Source of the DNA: Cheiracanthium punctorium
Lineage: Eukaryota > Arthropoda > Arachnida > Araneae > Cheiracanthiidae
Assembly: GCA_038373885.1 (NCBI GenBank)
Contig: JAWZYV010012533.1
Span: 162,267-226,266 of the forward strand
Direction: 5' to 3'
Length of the DNA: 64,000 nucleotides
This document shows, in pieces, positions 21,002-33,312 of the stretch. The notes under the pieces are model-generated. The model was not told where the DNA came from. It worked only from the letters and a program-made list of their open reading frames with translations, and ran no database searches. A program made the translations under genes and the position numbers. Numbering within the stretch: the stretch's first letter is position 1; each line of letters opens with the position of its first letter.

Positions 21002-23605
21002 ATGCCATCTTGTGCTGTTGCGACTTGTCGTAATACGTATCGCAATAAAGAAAAGAAAGTTTTATCATCGGTTTCCGCAAAACTTGGAATTGCAAAATGA
21101 ATGGGTCCGCAGATGTAAAAGAAAAGACAATGTTAACCCCAAAAATGCTCGAATGTGCAGCGAACACTTCGAAGAAAGCCATTATATTGATGACTTACAA
21201 AACAGACTTTTAGGTCTGCCTATGAGAAAAATATTAAAAGATACTGCTATTCCTACTGTTAATTTGCCTTCTTTTAAATTGGAAGAAAAAACAACTCCTA
21301 GATCAGAAAGGCAAAAAAAGAGGAAAGTTTTGGAAGATGCTTTCAGTAGACTAAGTAATTTAAGTCCTAAGAAAATACGATCAGAAGAGACAATAAATGA
21401 AGATGATGTAAACTTGAATGAAAGTTCGACGAAAGACAGTTGTAAGAACTGTGATGCGCTGGAAGAAGAAATCAGCAGTTTAAAAATTGAGTTAGAGTGT
21501 GCAAGAAGGAAATTAACAATATTAAAAAATGAAAATCGTCGTTCATTTAAAATCATGGCACAGAAATTAAAAAGAACCCTTCTGTATAAAAAAAACAAAG
21601 CATCTGAAATTGGGAAATTAAAAAGGAAAGTATGCATCCTGGATAAAGAGAATAGAAAATTAAAGAATCTGAAAGAAAATATAAAAAATGTACTTAGCGA
21701 AACTCAAATAGATGTAATTTCAAATCATAAAAAACCAAATTGGACAGCTGAAGACATATCAAAAGCCATCGTTTTAAGAGCCCTCTCATCTAAAGCGTAC
21801 GACTTTTGGAGAGAAAAAATTGGCGTACCACTGCCAAGTGCTAGCACCTTAAAGAGATGGTGCTCAAAATTTGAATGTTCACCAGGTATTTTGAAAGATG
21901 TGCTACTTCTAATGAAAAAAAATTCAGAAAATTTGACTGAAATGGAGAAGTTGTGCGTGCTAAGTTTCGACGAAATTCACATTGACTCAAGACTTTGTTA
22001 CGATTCTAAATTGGATGAAATACTTGGTCCTTTCAAAAAAGTCCAGTTTGTTCTAGTTAGAGGTCTAATTGCATCATGGAAGCAACCAGTATATTTTGAT
22101 TTTGATAAACTTATGAACAAAAGCCTTTTGCTTTCCATTATAGAAAAAATTGAATCGACTGGAATTCAAGTAGTAGCTATTGTGTCAGATTTAGGTGGTA
22201 GTCAGACACTATGGAAAGAACTCAACGTTTCTGAAGAAAATTCTTTTTTCTTGAGCCCCTCAAACCAGTCATCCAAAATATGGGTTTTTGCAGATATGCC
22301 GCATTACTTAAAATTGTTAAGGAATCATTACCTTGACAAAGGCTTCCTTCTAAGTGATGGCAAAATCCTTGACTCAAGGATTATTAAAAATGTTTTGGAA
22401 AAAGATAAAGAGGAAATAAAACTTTGTCACAAATTAAAACATCAAATGCTGACAGTTAAAGGCAATGAAAGGCAAAAAGTAGCTCCAGCAAAAACTTTAT
22501 TTTCTGCAACTACAGCAAACGCAATCAAACATTTAACAGGTGATGACAGGGCTTCCAATTTCTTTTTTATGATAAATTTTTTGACATAATGAATAGTAAG
22601 TGTCCCGAACCACCCAGTAATAAACCCATGAAATCAGCTTTCGGAATGAAAAGATACTATAACGACCAAGTATCAGTTCTGAATGAAGTAAGAAAAGAAA
22701 TTTCAGAACTTCGAATAATTGGGAAAAAAAGTTTGATGCCGTTTCAAAAAGGACTGCTAGTATCAATAAGCTCTCTTCAGGGACTGTATGATACGTTAAA
22801 GCCTTATGGAGTTAAATACATTCTAACTACGCGCTTAACACAAGATGTTCTGGAGAGTTTATTTAGCCAGATAAGAGGACTCGGACGTTTTAATGATCAC
22901 CCTTCTCCATCTGAAGTCATTGTCAGATTGAAGAGGTTGCTTTTAGCAAACAAGCTTCCAAGTTTATCTTCAAACGCAAATCATGTTGATTTGGTAGAGA
23001 AAGATTATGCTTATCTGACAAGTGAAATGCTGCAGAGTGCATTCGATTCAGATAATATTTCAGATGAACATGAGGAAACGTTAGATCTGGAAGACGAAAC
23101 AATTAATTTCGAAGATGTTTTTGTTTCATCCTCTTCTGTACAAGAAAAGTCAGAAAACAATTCTATCGTTCTCTCGGATAATGAAGAAGAAGCGCTTGCT
23201 TATATTGCTGGCTTCATAGCACAGAGAGAAAGAGAAAAACGTGGTGACTGTTCATTAGGGGAAATAACTAGAAATATTAAAGATGTACCGCCCTATGCCG
23301 AATGGATAATTAAATTATCAGCTGGAGGGCTTACGGTGCCGACTCCTTCATGGATGGAAACGGTTAGAAAAATGGACAGAATATTTCGTTCTACTCATGG
23401 AGAAAGTTTTCGCAAAGGCAGAGGTGTTGTAAGAAACATGGCACTGGAGCTTGAAAATCACTTTCCCCATATTCAAAAGAGTGCTATTCTGCTATTCGCA
23501 AGAATAAGAACATTCATAAGAATAAGACACTTAAATAGAACAGCTTCTCTAGTGTCAGCACGAAAAGCTTTTCAAAAAAATCAAAAATGGATTAAGTCGA
23601 AATAA
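21002..23605 (+). pseudogene. P-element THAP transposase, two single-base frameshifts
   Basis: Coding starts at ATG 21002 with MPSCAVATC, which supplies the first two THAP zinc ligands. Near 21045-21060 (AAAGAAAAGAAAG) the frame moves by one extra base to the long frame that holds FHRFP-like YHRFP, the CSEHF ligands and the AIPTV box. A leucine-rich coiled coil follows (about residues 148-230 of that frame), then a helix-turn-helix-like WTAEDISKA segment. The RNase-H-fold catalytic core has SFDEIH (Asp codon at 21969) and VAIVSDLGG (Asp codon at 22188), as in Drosophila P transposase. At 22575-22583 a run of six T needs one more base to pass into the second frame (22589-23605), which carries the third acidic residue in LTQDVLES (codon at 22853), FNDHPSP and the P-element C-terminal domain. 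No in-frame stops occur otherwise over 2.6 kb. Either a recently broken copy or two sequencing errors in homopolymer-like tracts. Confidence 0.92.
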
Positions 23606-25125
23606 GTTTCAGGTAATATAATTTGAAAATGTGATTTATTATATTTGAATGTTTCTAATTATTAATATGTTTTAAGTGTAAAAGGAAGTTACATTCCCAG
23701 ATCCAACCTAATTATATTAAGAATGATTGCAGACACAGCATTTATGTAGATATAATTTTTATAGTTATTTATAAACAGTAAAACTCGCTTAAGACTAATT
23801 TTATGAAAAACAAATCAAGTATTTTCAATATAAATACTGAAGAAATATCTTTTTACTTTATTAATATATTATAGAAAGTACTTATATAAATTGTTTTGCA
23901 CCCTTAAAAATTAGTTAATAAAGTAAAACAATAAATTAACTATTTTACATTAAATCTTTTTAAAAAATATCCGCTTTAAGCATTATTAAGCATTATTTCA
24001 ATCGATTTTACAGGGGAAAAAAAGTTTAGTTTTTGTGTTTTTATCGGCAATCTTCAATTGGTCTTTCGTTTCAAAAAAATTATCATTATTAACGCTTTTA
24101 ATAAGAGGGTGCAAAGTTTCTAGTCCTATTACAGCATCCGGAAAACTAAGAATTTCTGCAACTTCTTATTCAGTTTAGCTCATTTCTTAATTTTCTGTAA
24201 CCTCATGAATTTCATGCAATGTTAGAATTTCACTTGCCAATGCCAAGTTTTTCAGTCCTAAAAATTGATTTTTTCAAACAATAATATTAAAGGGAAAAAA
24301 AATTAAAAACAAAACAAAAACGAAAGTCACATGTAAGCACGCTCTGAATGTAAATTTAGAAGTGAAAAAATAAATAAATAAATAAATAAAAATAAAATAA
24401 AATAAAACATTTTAAGCGGGAAAGTGTTTGAGGTGGAACTTTTTAAACGGGTTGCTTTAACATTGTAAGAATAGGAAAAAATTGTGAACCGCAAATAAGA
24501 ACTTTTTAAGCGGGAATTTCTTAAATGGGTTTTACTGTTCATTTTTTAACATTTAATTTCTGATAAATCTTATTTTCTATTTCCCCCCATGTTTATTTTT
24601 TGTATGGTTGTGCTTCTGGTCTTAACAACGGGTACATTTTGAAGTTTACTGTAAATTGTTTTATTATCTATGTGTACATTCTCCCAAGAAACTTATTTAA
24701 GTTCAAGCCAAACTGCCTATCTTTTTCTGATAGGTATTAATACACACACACACACACACACATATACATATTGAAAGAAAGTTGGTGTATCATGTTTTAT
24801 TTTGAATGATTATTTTCTTTTATTTCTTTTTTTAGAAAACAATCCTATATTCATTACTTTATCTCAAAAACAAAATCTGACTTCTACTTGAATATATTTT
24901 TGAGAGCCTGTGTATATTATATATCACTAATCACAGAAGCAACTGTTTTGATTTTTCCTAAAAATATATCACACTAAATCTAAATGTCATAGATAACATT
25001 TTAAGTGAGAAAAATCTAATAAAAGTCATTGAGAAAACATTATCGCCTCGACTTCTCCCTAGCAAGCGGGAACCATACTACGTCATCAGTTATCCCCCCC
25101 TGTCTTCACTATTCGCAGGCGATTG
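23606..25125. other. P-element 3' non-coding region
   Basis: AT-rich, with AATAAA signals near 23920-23935 and a (CA)n microsatellite at 24741-24762. A nested TIR element occupies about 23776-24538. No open frame is credible. Confidence 0.6.
23776..24538. mobile_element. Nested TIR element inside the P element, 0.76 kb
   Basis: The left end CAGTAAAACTCGCTTAAG is matched by an inverted right end reading CAGTAAAACCCATTTAAG. Further AAGCGGG and TTTAAACGGG words lie near the right end. The CAGTAAAAC-type terminus is reminiscent of pogo elements, but no flanking TA duplication is visible, so the family is uncertain. Confidence 0.5.
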
Positions 25126-25153
25126 ACCCAGCCCTTGTGATTCTATAGCCCTG
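25124..25153 (-). repeat. P-element right TIR
   Basis: Inverted partner of 20737-20766, followed at once by ATCTAATGC. Confidence 0.9.
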
Positions 25154-25325
25154 ATCTAATGCACTGTTTAGACGCTAGAGCGCTTTTAAGGATTTCCATC
25201 CATAGGCCGTAATGTAAAACAATTTTTTTTTCAGCCCTGTAAAAAAACTATACACAATAAAATCAATATCGGTCGCGCGACGGTGGTTTATAATATTTAT
25301 ACCAAATTTGAGCTCAATCGAATGT
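25154..25325. repeat. Satellite-like array, right part
   Basis: Continues the unit interrupted by the P element (CACTGTTTAGACGCTAGAGCG through GAGCTCAATCGAATG). Joining it to 20736 restores one unit. Confidence 0.75.
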
Positions 25326-25589
25326 TTTCTTCGTTTGTGCCGACTCGATACAAAGAGTTCCTAAACTGGAAGTACGTGTATGAGTCGAACAAGAGCGGTG
25401 GAAGTTTTTTATTCTCTTACACTGAATTAACCCTCAGTACTAGCAACCGAAACGGGTAAGGTACAAAAAATACGCAAAGCTACGCAAATGTTTGGGAAAA
25501 TGGCATCGAGATTCTGAGAAGAAATAGAGTTCAGTAGTCCAAATGGTGAAAAGCTCTTCGTAAAAGAAGCGCTTCGGCTTCGTGAAAGG

Positions 25590-26890
25590 CTCTTGTCAAA
25601 CACAAGCGTCTAGCCCCCGCCGGATCTACTTTGGAACCATTCAATGCGCATGCTCGTAGACTTGCCTTCATACGGGGTTCAAAATTCGATCCGCTCAGGA
25701 AATGAATGGTGTCGCCATCTAGTGACTACTTTTGGAAACTTTGTATTTCTCATAATAATAAGAAATTTTGAAATATTTAGGATTAGCTTTGAACTTGTGT
25801 TTATTTTTCCTTTTGTATTATAAAAAAAATTCTTCAAATATTTATTCTTTCTGATGATCTTGGAATTACCAATTGCTTGTTAATTAAAATTATGTATTAA
25901 TTAATTTTTTACATAAGTTAATTTTTTTTATATATTATATAGTTTATAATTTTAGCAGATTTTGGAATATTTAGTTTTAAATAAGAATGCCCTCACACAC
26001 ACAATCTCGTTTTTATTTTTATATCCCAAATGTCCCCCATTCAGTGATTAATTTTGGAAACTTTGATTGTATTTCTCCAAAATAAAAAGAAAATATATCA
26101 AATAGTTATATTCTTTACTGATAATCTATAATTAGCAATATTGTAGCTGGTTAATATTCCTACATAAGTCAATTATTTTAAAAATAGTTTATTAAGTAAA
26201 TTATTTTAGCAGATTTCGAAATATTTACCATTGGCCTTGAACTTGTTTTTATAGCAGTTTTGTATTTGTGTTAAGTTAAAAAAAAAAATACTGCATATCA
26301 CCGCCTGCCCCCCCCCCCCGAAATTTAATTTAGCACGACATATCCCCTTTCAAAATTTTTTTCTGCCTACGGCCTTGGACATATATGCATTTTCTTGAAT
26401 TTTACGGGGGGTGGGGAGACTGCCCCCTCCTTTTGTCTGTATATAATATTTTATGTATTCTCCAATTTTATACAATCGGAAATTTGTTGAAAGATTATGA
26501 AAACTATCTTTACTTATTAGATGTTTTAGTTTAATCTTTCGAAATTTTAAAACATCTAACACAAAAATGAATTACAGCCGAACCTCGATTTAACGTACTT
26601 TGATTTGCACAAGCAATTGGTAATTCCAAGATCACCAGAAAGAATAAATATTTGAGGAATTTTTTTTATAATACAAAAGGAAAAATAAACACAAGTTCAA
26701 AACTAATCCTAAATATTTCAAAATTTCTTATTATGAGAAATACAAAGTTTCCAAAAGTAATCACTAGATGGCGACACCATTCATTTCCTGAGCGGATCGA
26801 ATTTTGAACTCCGTATGAAGGCAAGTCTACGAGCATGCGCATTGAATGGTTCCAAAGTAGATCCGGCGGGCGCAGGGGCTAGACGCTTGT
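25590..26890. mobile_element. Foldback element with 290-bp inverted arms
   Basis: The left arm, about 25592-25880, and the right arm, about 26610-26890, are near-identical reverse complements running from AAGCGTCTAGCCCC at the outside through ATGCGCATGCTCGTAGACTT and CATTCATTTCCTGAGC to ACAAGCAATTGGTAATTCC inside. The 730-bp loop contains a diverged second copy of the inner arm (about 26030-26130) and C-rich runs. No gene is seen. Confidence 0.8.
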
Positions 26891-27199
26891 TTCTCAAACG
26901 CTCGCGCCCCCTAGGGGGGCGTAGAGCGTTTGCAGGGAGGGCGCCAGAAAAAGAGACAAAGAGCAAACGATAATACATATTTTGAAAAATCATCTTATTT
27001 ATTCTCATTTTTACTCAAAAACATACCCATTTTCGCTTAAAATGTTTGTTCAAACTTTACTGATAACGTCATTTTTTTTAAAAAACAGGCGACTAAATGT
27101 TCACTGTTGAAAAATAATAAACTGAATATATGCTGAAAAAATATGGTGAGGGGGGTGGGGGAGGCGCGACGTTAAAAGTTTGGGAACGGCTGCTCTAAT

Positions 27200-28145
27200 T
27201 AAATTTAATGAGCTATTACAAATATACAAAATAAATGTTCCGAATAATTCCACTTGGATCCTAGGCAAAATTAATAGTGTGCTAAACGTAAAAGATATAA
27301 GTTTAGAAAACGGTCTAATGAATTCTTAATATATAAAAATAAATATGTGAAAGGCTTTACAGAAATCACTACCATAAAAAGCTTCAATGAAATGTTTCAT
27401 TAGCAATAAGATAATTTTAACCTCAAAAGTTTGCTGTGAGAAATCAAGCCTATTCATGAAGCACTGGCAAAATAAACATACTATATAACTAATAATTATT
27501 TAAAAAAATAAATAAATAATCACTGTGATAATAAGAAGTGTAAAAGAGTAAATAAACTCACCGAAAGAAACTGAAAAATTCACATTCCGAGAGCGATTCT
27601 GAACAATTTTATTCCAAGAACATTTTGGAGATGAATGAATTTTCCCGCGCTTGGAAATTATGTTTGGAAAGTTTGCACCTGCCTGCCTGGAGTTGTCATG
27701 GTGATTCCCCGCGTATGAGAGCACAAAGGGTGGTGCGTTTTCCCCCTCCCCCCCAAAAAAAATAAATAAATACAGAGCTTTATTATCATTCGGGACTTTG
27801 CCCAGGGCCCCGGCTCGAAAGGGCCCCCAATATCAAATGTTGTTCTGAAATATTCTTTTTTAAATCAAAATTGTATGACAAATAAAACAAATTTCATAAA
27901 TGGGGGCCCTTGCTGGTCATAATCAGGCTCTGAAAAATAAATAAAAGAGCGTACTTGACGTCAGCAATCCAGTTTCGTTTAGGACCTCGTCTCGTCTTTA
28001 CTTATTTCAGTCGGTGTTGGTTTTCGCGAATTCTATTTCTGTCTATACAGAAGATTTTTTTTTAAAGTTCAGCCCGGGCCCTCAGAAAACACGGGCCTGG
28101 AGAGAATCCCCCCCCCCCTCTCTCGACAGGCCTGACCCTGCCTCT
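27200..28145. other. Non-coding region
   Basis: No gene is seen. GTTTGGGAACGGCTGCTCTA at about 27178 resembles a hAT-type right end. A GGGCCC-rich degenerate repeat lies at about 27790-28135. Confidence 0.4.
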
Positions 28146-28665
28146 TGAACATGCAAAAGAATTCGAAAATCTGCATGTTTTCAAAGTGATGCAAGCCTGG
28201 CTTTCAGTATTTGACAGATAACATCATTAATAACTGTGTTGTTCAATCTAATAGTGATGATAGTACTGATGCAGAAGATGTACTCAATAAGGGATATACA
28301 ATTTCTCATACTGCTGCTCTACAGTCCATGTAAACTTTGCCAGATTATATAGGACAAAGAGGATTTGATTACGGTGACATTACTGCTGTTCGTAAAAAGT
28401 GTCAATGTACGACAAGAAATGAACAAACGTAAAACATGTGTCAATGTACGACAAGAAATGAACAAACAGAAGCAAAGACGCTTTACAGATTTTTTTGATC
28501 AGTAAATGTTGATAGGAAAACTTCTAATTTGATGATATACAGCATGCAAATGTAAGTAATTTTTATATTTCTGAACTGCTGTTGATTTTTTCTTTAATAA
28601 AAAGAAGTTTTCGGATAATCCGTGCGATCCTTCCTGGTGATTAGCCCGAATAAGGGAGTGCACTT
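28146..28665 (+). pseudogene. 3' end of a pogo/Tigger-like element with transposase C-terminus
   Basis: Broken frames read a Tigger-style C-terminal region: an EFENL-VMQAWL segment, then LTDNIINN, a run of acidic residues, YTISHTAALQSM and, near 28470-28505, KQKQRRFTDFFDQ followed by a stop. At least one frameshift (about 28213) and one internal stop (28330) are present, and a 34-bp piece (GTCAATGTACGACAAGAAAT) is tandemly duplicated at about 28397-28460. The segment ends with GGGAGTGCACTTTA at about 28652-28665, a Tigger-like TIR. Confidence 0.6.
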
Positions 28666-28956
28666 TATTTGAGTGGTCCCTACGGGTTCGTAAAAAGGCG
28701 CCTATTGTATTACGAGCACGAAGCCGAGTTCAGTTTTGGGAATTTATTTTGGCGTCAAATTTCGACAAAAGTCACCAAAATAGGCGACAGCTTGCGAGAC
28801 TTTGAACATAGCTCAAATAAAGATTGACCACAGACTTTTAATGAAGATGCCCATAGAACTTAATGTATTGAAAGTCATTTAGGTGACCCTGCATAAAAAG
28901 TACCAAGTCAATTGCAATTAAAAAGGGAGATGCACTGATGTTACAACACTCTTAAA

Positions 28957-29289
28957 AACAGTACACTCTTGATAATCCGGCAGTAGGTTAGTCCGGCACG
29001 TTCAATAATCCGGCACTCTTGAGGAACACTTGGAATATTGTCTTCCGATCCGCCGGCCACAGCTGATGTAAACAAGCACGCCTGCTCTTGTGTTTCCCTC
29101 CCTCTTTCGTCATTGTTTTCTAGTTTACCTAAAGTATTTTGCAGTGTATTTATCTAATGTACTACAATGTCGACCAAACGGAAACACACGACTTTTATCA
29201 AAAACAAGAGATCTTGATAATTTAGAATTTTTCAATGATCCGGGGCTTGTCTGGTCTCATATGTCGGATTAACAAGAGACTGCACTGTA
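28957..29289 (+). mobile_element. Tigger/pogo-derived MITE with the start of a transposase
   Basis: The left end CAGTACACTCTTGATAATCC and the inverted right end CAGTGCAGTCTCTTGTTAATCC form TIRs. Inside, ATG at 29168 begins MSTKRKHTTFIKNKRS and stops, like the N-terminus of a Tigger helix-turn-helix region truncated by an internal deletion. It is distinct from, but related to, the 3' fragment just upstream. Confidence 0.6.
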
Positions 29290-30788
29290 GAAATTTTCAA
29301 AATTCGAGTATAACCAATAATTTTGAGTTATGCGAGATGCATACATACTTACAGACGACATCATAAAACTCGTCACTATGGATTCACGGTCACTCAAAAT
29401 AGATCGTACGTGCATAGTAAGTGTATAAATTAAACACACACACGAACATTGAGACGTTACGGCGAAACTTGTGAAAGTAAATTTAGGAATGGTCAAAATC
29501 GATTTTTCAGTCATAATAGAAAAATTCAATTTGAGATTACAATACTTCCTTTGCTTTACTCCGTACTAAAGAGTAAAAGATGAAAATTATTAAAATTGAA
29601 ATTTTAACATTTACGATACGTTAATGATCTAAACATTTGTTATAAAGTTGAAGACTCTCTAAAAGTTATTTTTAAATAATGCTATTTAAATCGTTTTAAT
29701 TTTCAACTTTAAATGTTAAGTTAGTCTCAATGGAATGACCCAGATTTTTATTTATGAAATACATTCTTTCTTAGTTTAAAATGCTTTATTCGAGCTATCG
29801 AATGTGCCCTTAAAATAAGTTAAAAATAATACAACTCGCCACCTTTTCAAAAGGTGAGGGCGGCGAAGTACGAGTGGAATACCGTGTATGCACTAAACTC
29901 AACTCTTAATTTGCAATTCAAAGGTCTGACAAGAATTGCATAATAGCATAATCAAAACGGATGACTCTCGTACAGACACATCCTTGAGAGCATTGGGTTA
30001 GTTACAAAAAATAGATTGGCAGGATGAACTCGAAATACATAGACAAACCGAATGCTACTGGGCTCAGCCTTGAGTCCCGTTCTCAAGAGATCACTAAATG
30101 CCAGTGGTCAGTAACTGAACTATCACATTAAATTTTTCTGCTATTGAGAAAGTAAAACAACTTTTTATTTGTATAAAATACAAAAGTGAAATTCGCAAAG
30201 ATAGCACTTATTAGTTATTACTCTCTCTTTTTCTTTGAAAGAACAGAAAGTAGTCCTAACCATTTTAGACATCGCGCGCAATCAAATTGGGTTCGAGAAT
30301 GGATTCTTACCAAATGTTACAATAAAATATAAATATAAAAAAAAAATGCCATTCAGTTTAGAATGAAATAGTTATCTGAAGTGTAGGAATTTGATTATCA
30401 AAAATATGATAAATCTCTTTTAATAAATCTTGAGTGAATGAACGCCCCCCCCCCCCAGCTCCCATGTTATCGTTATAATTTACGTACTATTTTAATGTAG
30501 AAGCGGTTCGACACTAAAGTATAGTATCTTTCTGGGGCAGAAACCCAACCCCCCCCCCCCCACATACACACACAAAGAGAAGGAATTATATGGGCGCCCA
30601 TGAGTAAACGTCAACTTAATTATTCCAGTTTCTTTTTAATTACTCTAGATATTGATTCTCCGATATTTCCTTTCTCAGCAGAACAGATCATATAAAAAGA
30701 ACTTTCTATAAGTGTTGTACAGTACTGTTCTTTTTTTTCATTTATTTATTACTATTTAAAAGCATCAAATAACGATCTTAGTTCTAGC
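29290..30788. other. Non-coding region with repeat fragments
   Basis: The part to about 29580 is a diverged relative of the 15.4-20.0 kb element ends (ATGCGAGATGCATACATACTTACAGACG and a CTTTACTCCGTAC end). The remainder is AT-rich with C-runs at 30444-30456 and 30549-30562. No gene is visible. Confidence 0.45.
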
Positions 30789-30985
30789 CAGTGGCGGATT
30801 AATGCAAGTTTGTCGGGGGAAGGGGGCGGTTAGTTAGAAGATTGACATATACATCCACTTTATGGAAGTAAAATAGGAACTTTCATATTAATTTCTTTTT
30901 TCTCGGGAGGGAGCGGTCGCCCCCTCCGCCACCCCTTTAATATAACGACGGGGGGAAGCCCCTTCCCCGTCCGGATACGCGCCTG
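30789..30985. mobile_element. hAT-type MITE, about 0.2 kb
   Basis: The left end CAGTGGCGGATTAATGCAAG and right end GGATACGCGCCTG are imperfect inverted repeats of the CAGNGGCG-A type common in hAT MITEs. Flanks GTTCTAGC and GTTCCCAG match at five of eight bases, so the duplication is eroded. Confidence 0.5.
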
Positions 30986-32349
30986 GTTCCCAGTGAATTC
31001 AATAAGGAGTTTCATTAATTAAAATATATTTTTTGCGATTCAAAATCAAAATACTGTTATAAGGGAGCATTTTAAATCGGCTGTCCTGTCATAGCCTTTA
31101 GCGGACTCGCGGTTCTTTTCCCAATAAAGTAAATATAACGCAGAATATATTTTTAACATTTCAAATAATTATTTCGAAAACAATAGAAAAGGGTTACACA
31201 TAAATTCGTTAATGTCAAAAAAGAATGAAAGGAAAAAAGCAACTTAAAGCTTTTGTTGTTGCTGTTGTTATTATTATTAAAACTCAAATTTTTTTAACAT
31301 TCGCACTTCTATTCTTTTAATCGTACAAAACCTTTCTTCGCTTAAATGCTATACCTTTTCTTCTTCATAAGTACAGTATTACTTCTCAAATTCGGAATTT
31401 CTAGAATTCGGACGAAATTCGGCCTTAAAATTGACATTTATGCAACATAAGCCCGAATTTAAACAACACATATTTTTAGGTATGTTTAAAAGAAAATAAT
31501 CAGATTCTTTTATATACAAAAATTAAATATAGTTTATTATCCTTTAAAATTAATTTTTATAAAGTATTAATTTAGAAAAATCAACTTTTTATTTTAAATG
31601 TGTAGTGGCAAGTAGGGATGTAACAGATATCCGGCAACTCTCCGGTATCCGGCTGATTTTTCAATATCCGAAATATCATCGGATATCCGAATCATAACTA
31701 CCGGATATCCGGCTATATACTACTAAAGTTCTATCTATAATATACATGGGACAGGATGGAAAATTATATTTTAACATTCATGATAAAGTGATACATAAGA
31801 CAGAGGGATGTATTTTTTAACTGAAAAATCAGCAAATTTAACACTGGAAATGGATCATTTAAAATAAACACACAATTTCAACATTTGCTCAGTGGTTTTT
31901 GAGCACATTTATAACTAGTTAGTCTAATATTTAGAGTTGATTGCATGCTGCAAATGCCGCTCAGACATTTTTTGAACTTAAAAAAAAAAAAAAAAAAACT
32001 TAAGCACATCTCACGTAGTGTCCATGTGCAAATTTGGTGGCGATTTTCTCATCCTTTGGGGCTCTAGACTGCTGTTTATAGGGGAAGTTTAATTATAAGT
32101 ACTGTTTAAAGTATCATTTAAAAAATATGTGCATTCAATATATGCGATATCTCATGGTAGTCCCAGAAATAATGTAATTTTACACTCTCTGCACAGGGAG
32201 TTTCTCCGATATTTTTAATTTGCTCCAGAAGTCCGATAATTAGCAAAAACTTCGACTGCTCTGTCTTAAAAATTTATTTACAGAGGCAGGGAGAAATTTT
32301 CAATCTTCATCCGTTTTCTAAATGACAATCTTTTAGTGAGCAATCCTTT

Positions 32350-32592
32350 ATTGATGTTGTTGTGGGATTAAGGCCAATTATCTACACGAGGGATCTAGGT
32401 CGTGGGTGGGATGAACGTCTTTTAGGGGTCCTAACCCGTATTTACGCTAAGTTTCGGAGAAAACAACGGAAAGCTCTGAACGGTAAGGTCGGAGTTCGAA
32501 ACGGTCGGCGGACGCGACCTGGTTTCGAACAAGGCACCTTCCATCTACCAGTCCAGTGCGCAATGCACTATGCCACTGGTAGGGCCGTTCCT
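32350..32592 (-). mobile_element. tRNA-derived SINE, copy 1
   Basis: On the minus strand the head has an A-box-like TGGCATAGTGCATTGCGCA and a B-box-like TTGTTCGAAACC 40 bp later. The body TCCGAAACTTAGCGTAAATACG and GGGTTAGGACCCC is shared with copy 2. The tail is an ACAACAACA run on the minus strand. RNA polymerase III transcription is implied by the boxes. An 86-codon open frame over it is not a gene. Confidence 0.8.
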
Positions 32593-33060
32593 TTCTTAAA
32601 GTTTCCAATACCTAATGATTAAAAAATAACCCTTATTTTACATATTATGTTTTAATTGAATTTAGTTACTTAAATTCATTTATGATTTTCAGCAAGTTTC
32701 AATTGATTTTTAATGTTAAGTATACTTAAAATATGTACATTTAAAATGTGTTTGTGAAATATTTATTAATGAAAATTATAACAAGGTATTTTACTAGTTT
32801 AAAATAGTTGTTTTAGTTACTACTACAGCATTGTGTATGATTATCACTCCATTCATAAAGTACTTTGACTAATATTTTTTGTTGTTGTTTGTTTGTGTGT
32901 GTGTCGGAATGTCGAAATCAAGAGTAAAAAAGTGAAATTGTCCTAAAATTTGGAAATTAATGTTTGAAGTGATTTTTTTTATGAATTTGCCCTCCCCAAT
33001 TTTTTCCCCTTATGGTACCATATAAATTTTTGTACTGTGAAAGAATGCTCATATATTTTG

Positions 33061-33312
33061 TGTGTGTGTCTGTGTGTGTATGGGATTACGACCGATTAGC
33101 TCCGAGTGGGCTCTAGGTCGAAGGGTGGGGTGCCCTCCGTGGGGGTCTTTCTAAGGGGTCCTAACCCGTATTTACGCTAAGTTTCGGAGAAAACCACGGA
33201 AAACTCCGAACGGTTAGGTCGACGGACGCGCGATGGGACCTGAACTCGTGACCTTCACACTTCGCCTGTCTACCATTTCCAGTGATATAACCACTGTGCC
33301 ATGGTCAGGCGC
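33061..33312 (-). mobile_element. tRNA-derived SINE, copy 2
   Basis: On the minus strand: A box TGGCACAGTGG, B-box-like GAGTTCAGGTCCC, then the same body as copy 1 (GTGGTTTTCTCCGAAACTTA), ending in a CACACA microsatellite tail at 33061-33085. It has the same orientation as copy 1 and lies 0.5 kb away. Confidence 0.8.

Larger units (their letters stand above)
20737..25153 (+). mobile_element. P element, 4.4 kb, full length with TIRs
   Basis: The left end CCAGGGCTATAGAATTACAA is matched in inverted form at 25126-25153 (CAGGGCTATAGAATCACAAG reading inward); about 28 of 30 bases agree. ATCTAATGC occurs immediately outside on both sides (20729-20737 and 25154-25162), so the duplication is 8 bp with one ambiguous base, as expected of P elements. 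Inner sequences also correspond in inverted form: TGACGTCA-CTGGTTCCC on the left and TGACGTAGTATGGTTCCC reading inward from the right, resembling subterminal transposase-binding repeats. It carries one transposase gene, then 1.5 kb non-coding with a nested element. Confidence 0.92.

Noticed and set aside
32520..32592. Functional tRNA gene
   Set aside because: A and B boxes are present but the stems do not pair well and a SINE body follows directly.
32362..32622. 86-codon frame
   Set aside because: Lies wholly on the antisense strand of a SINE.
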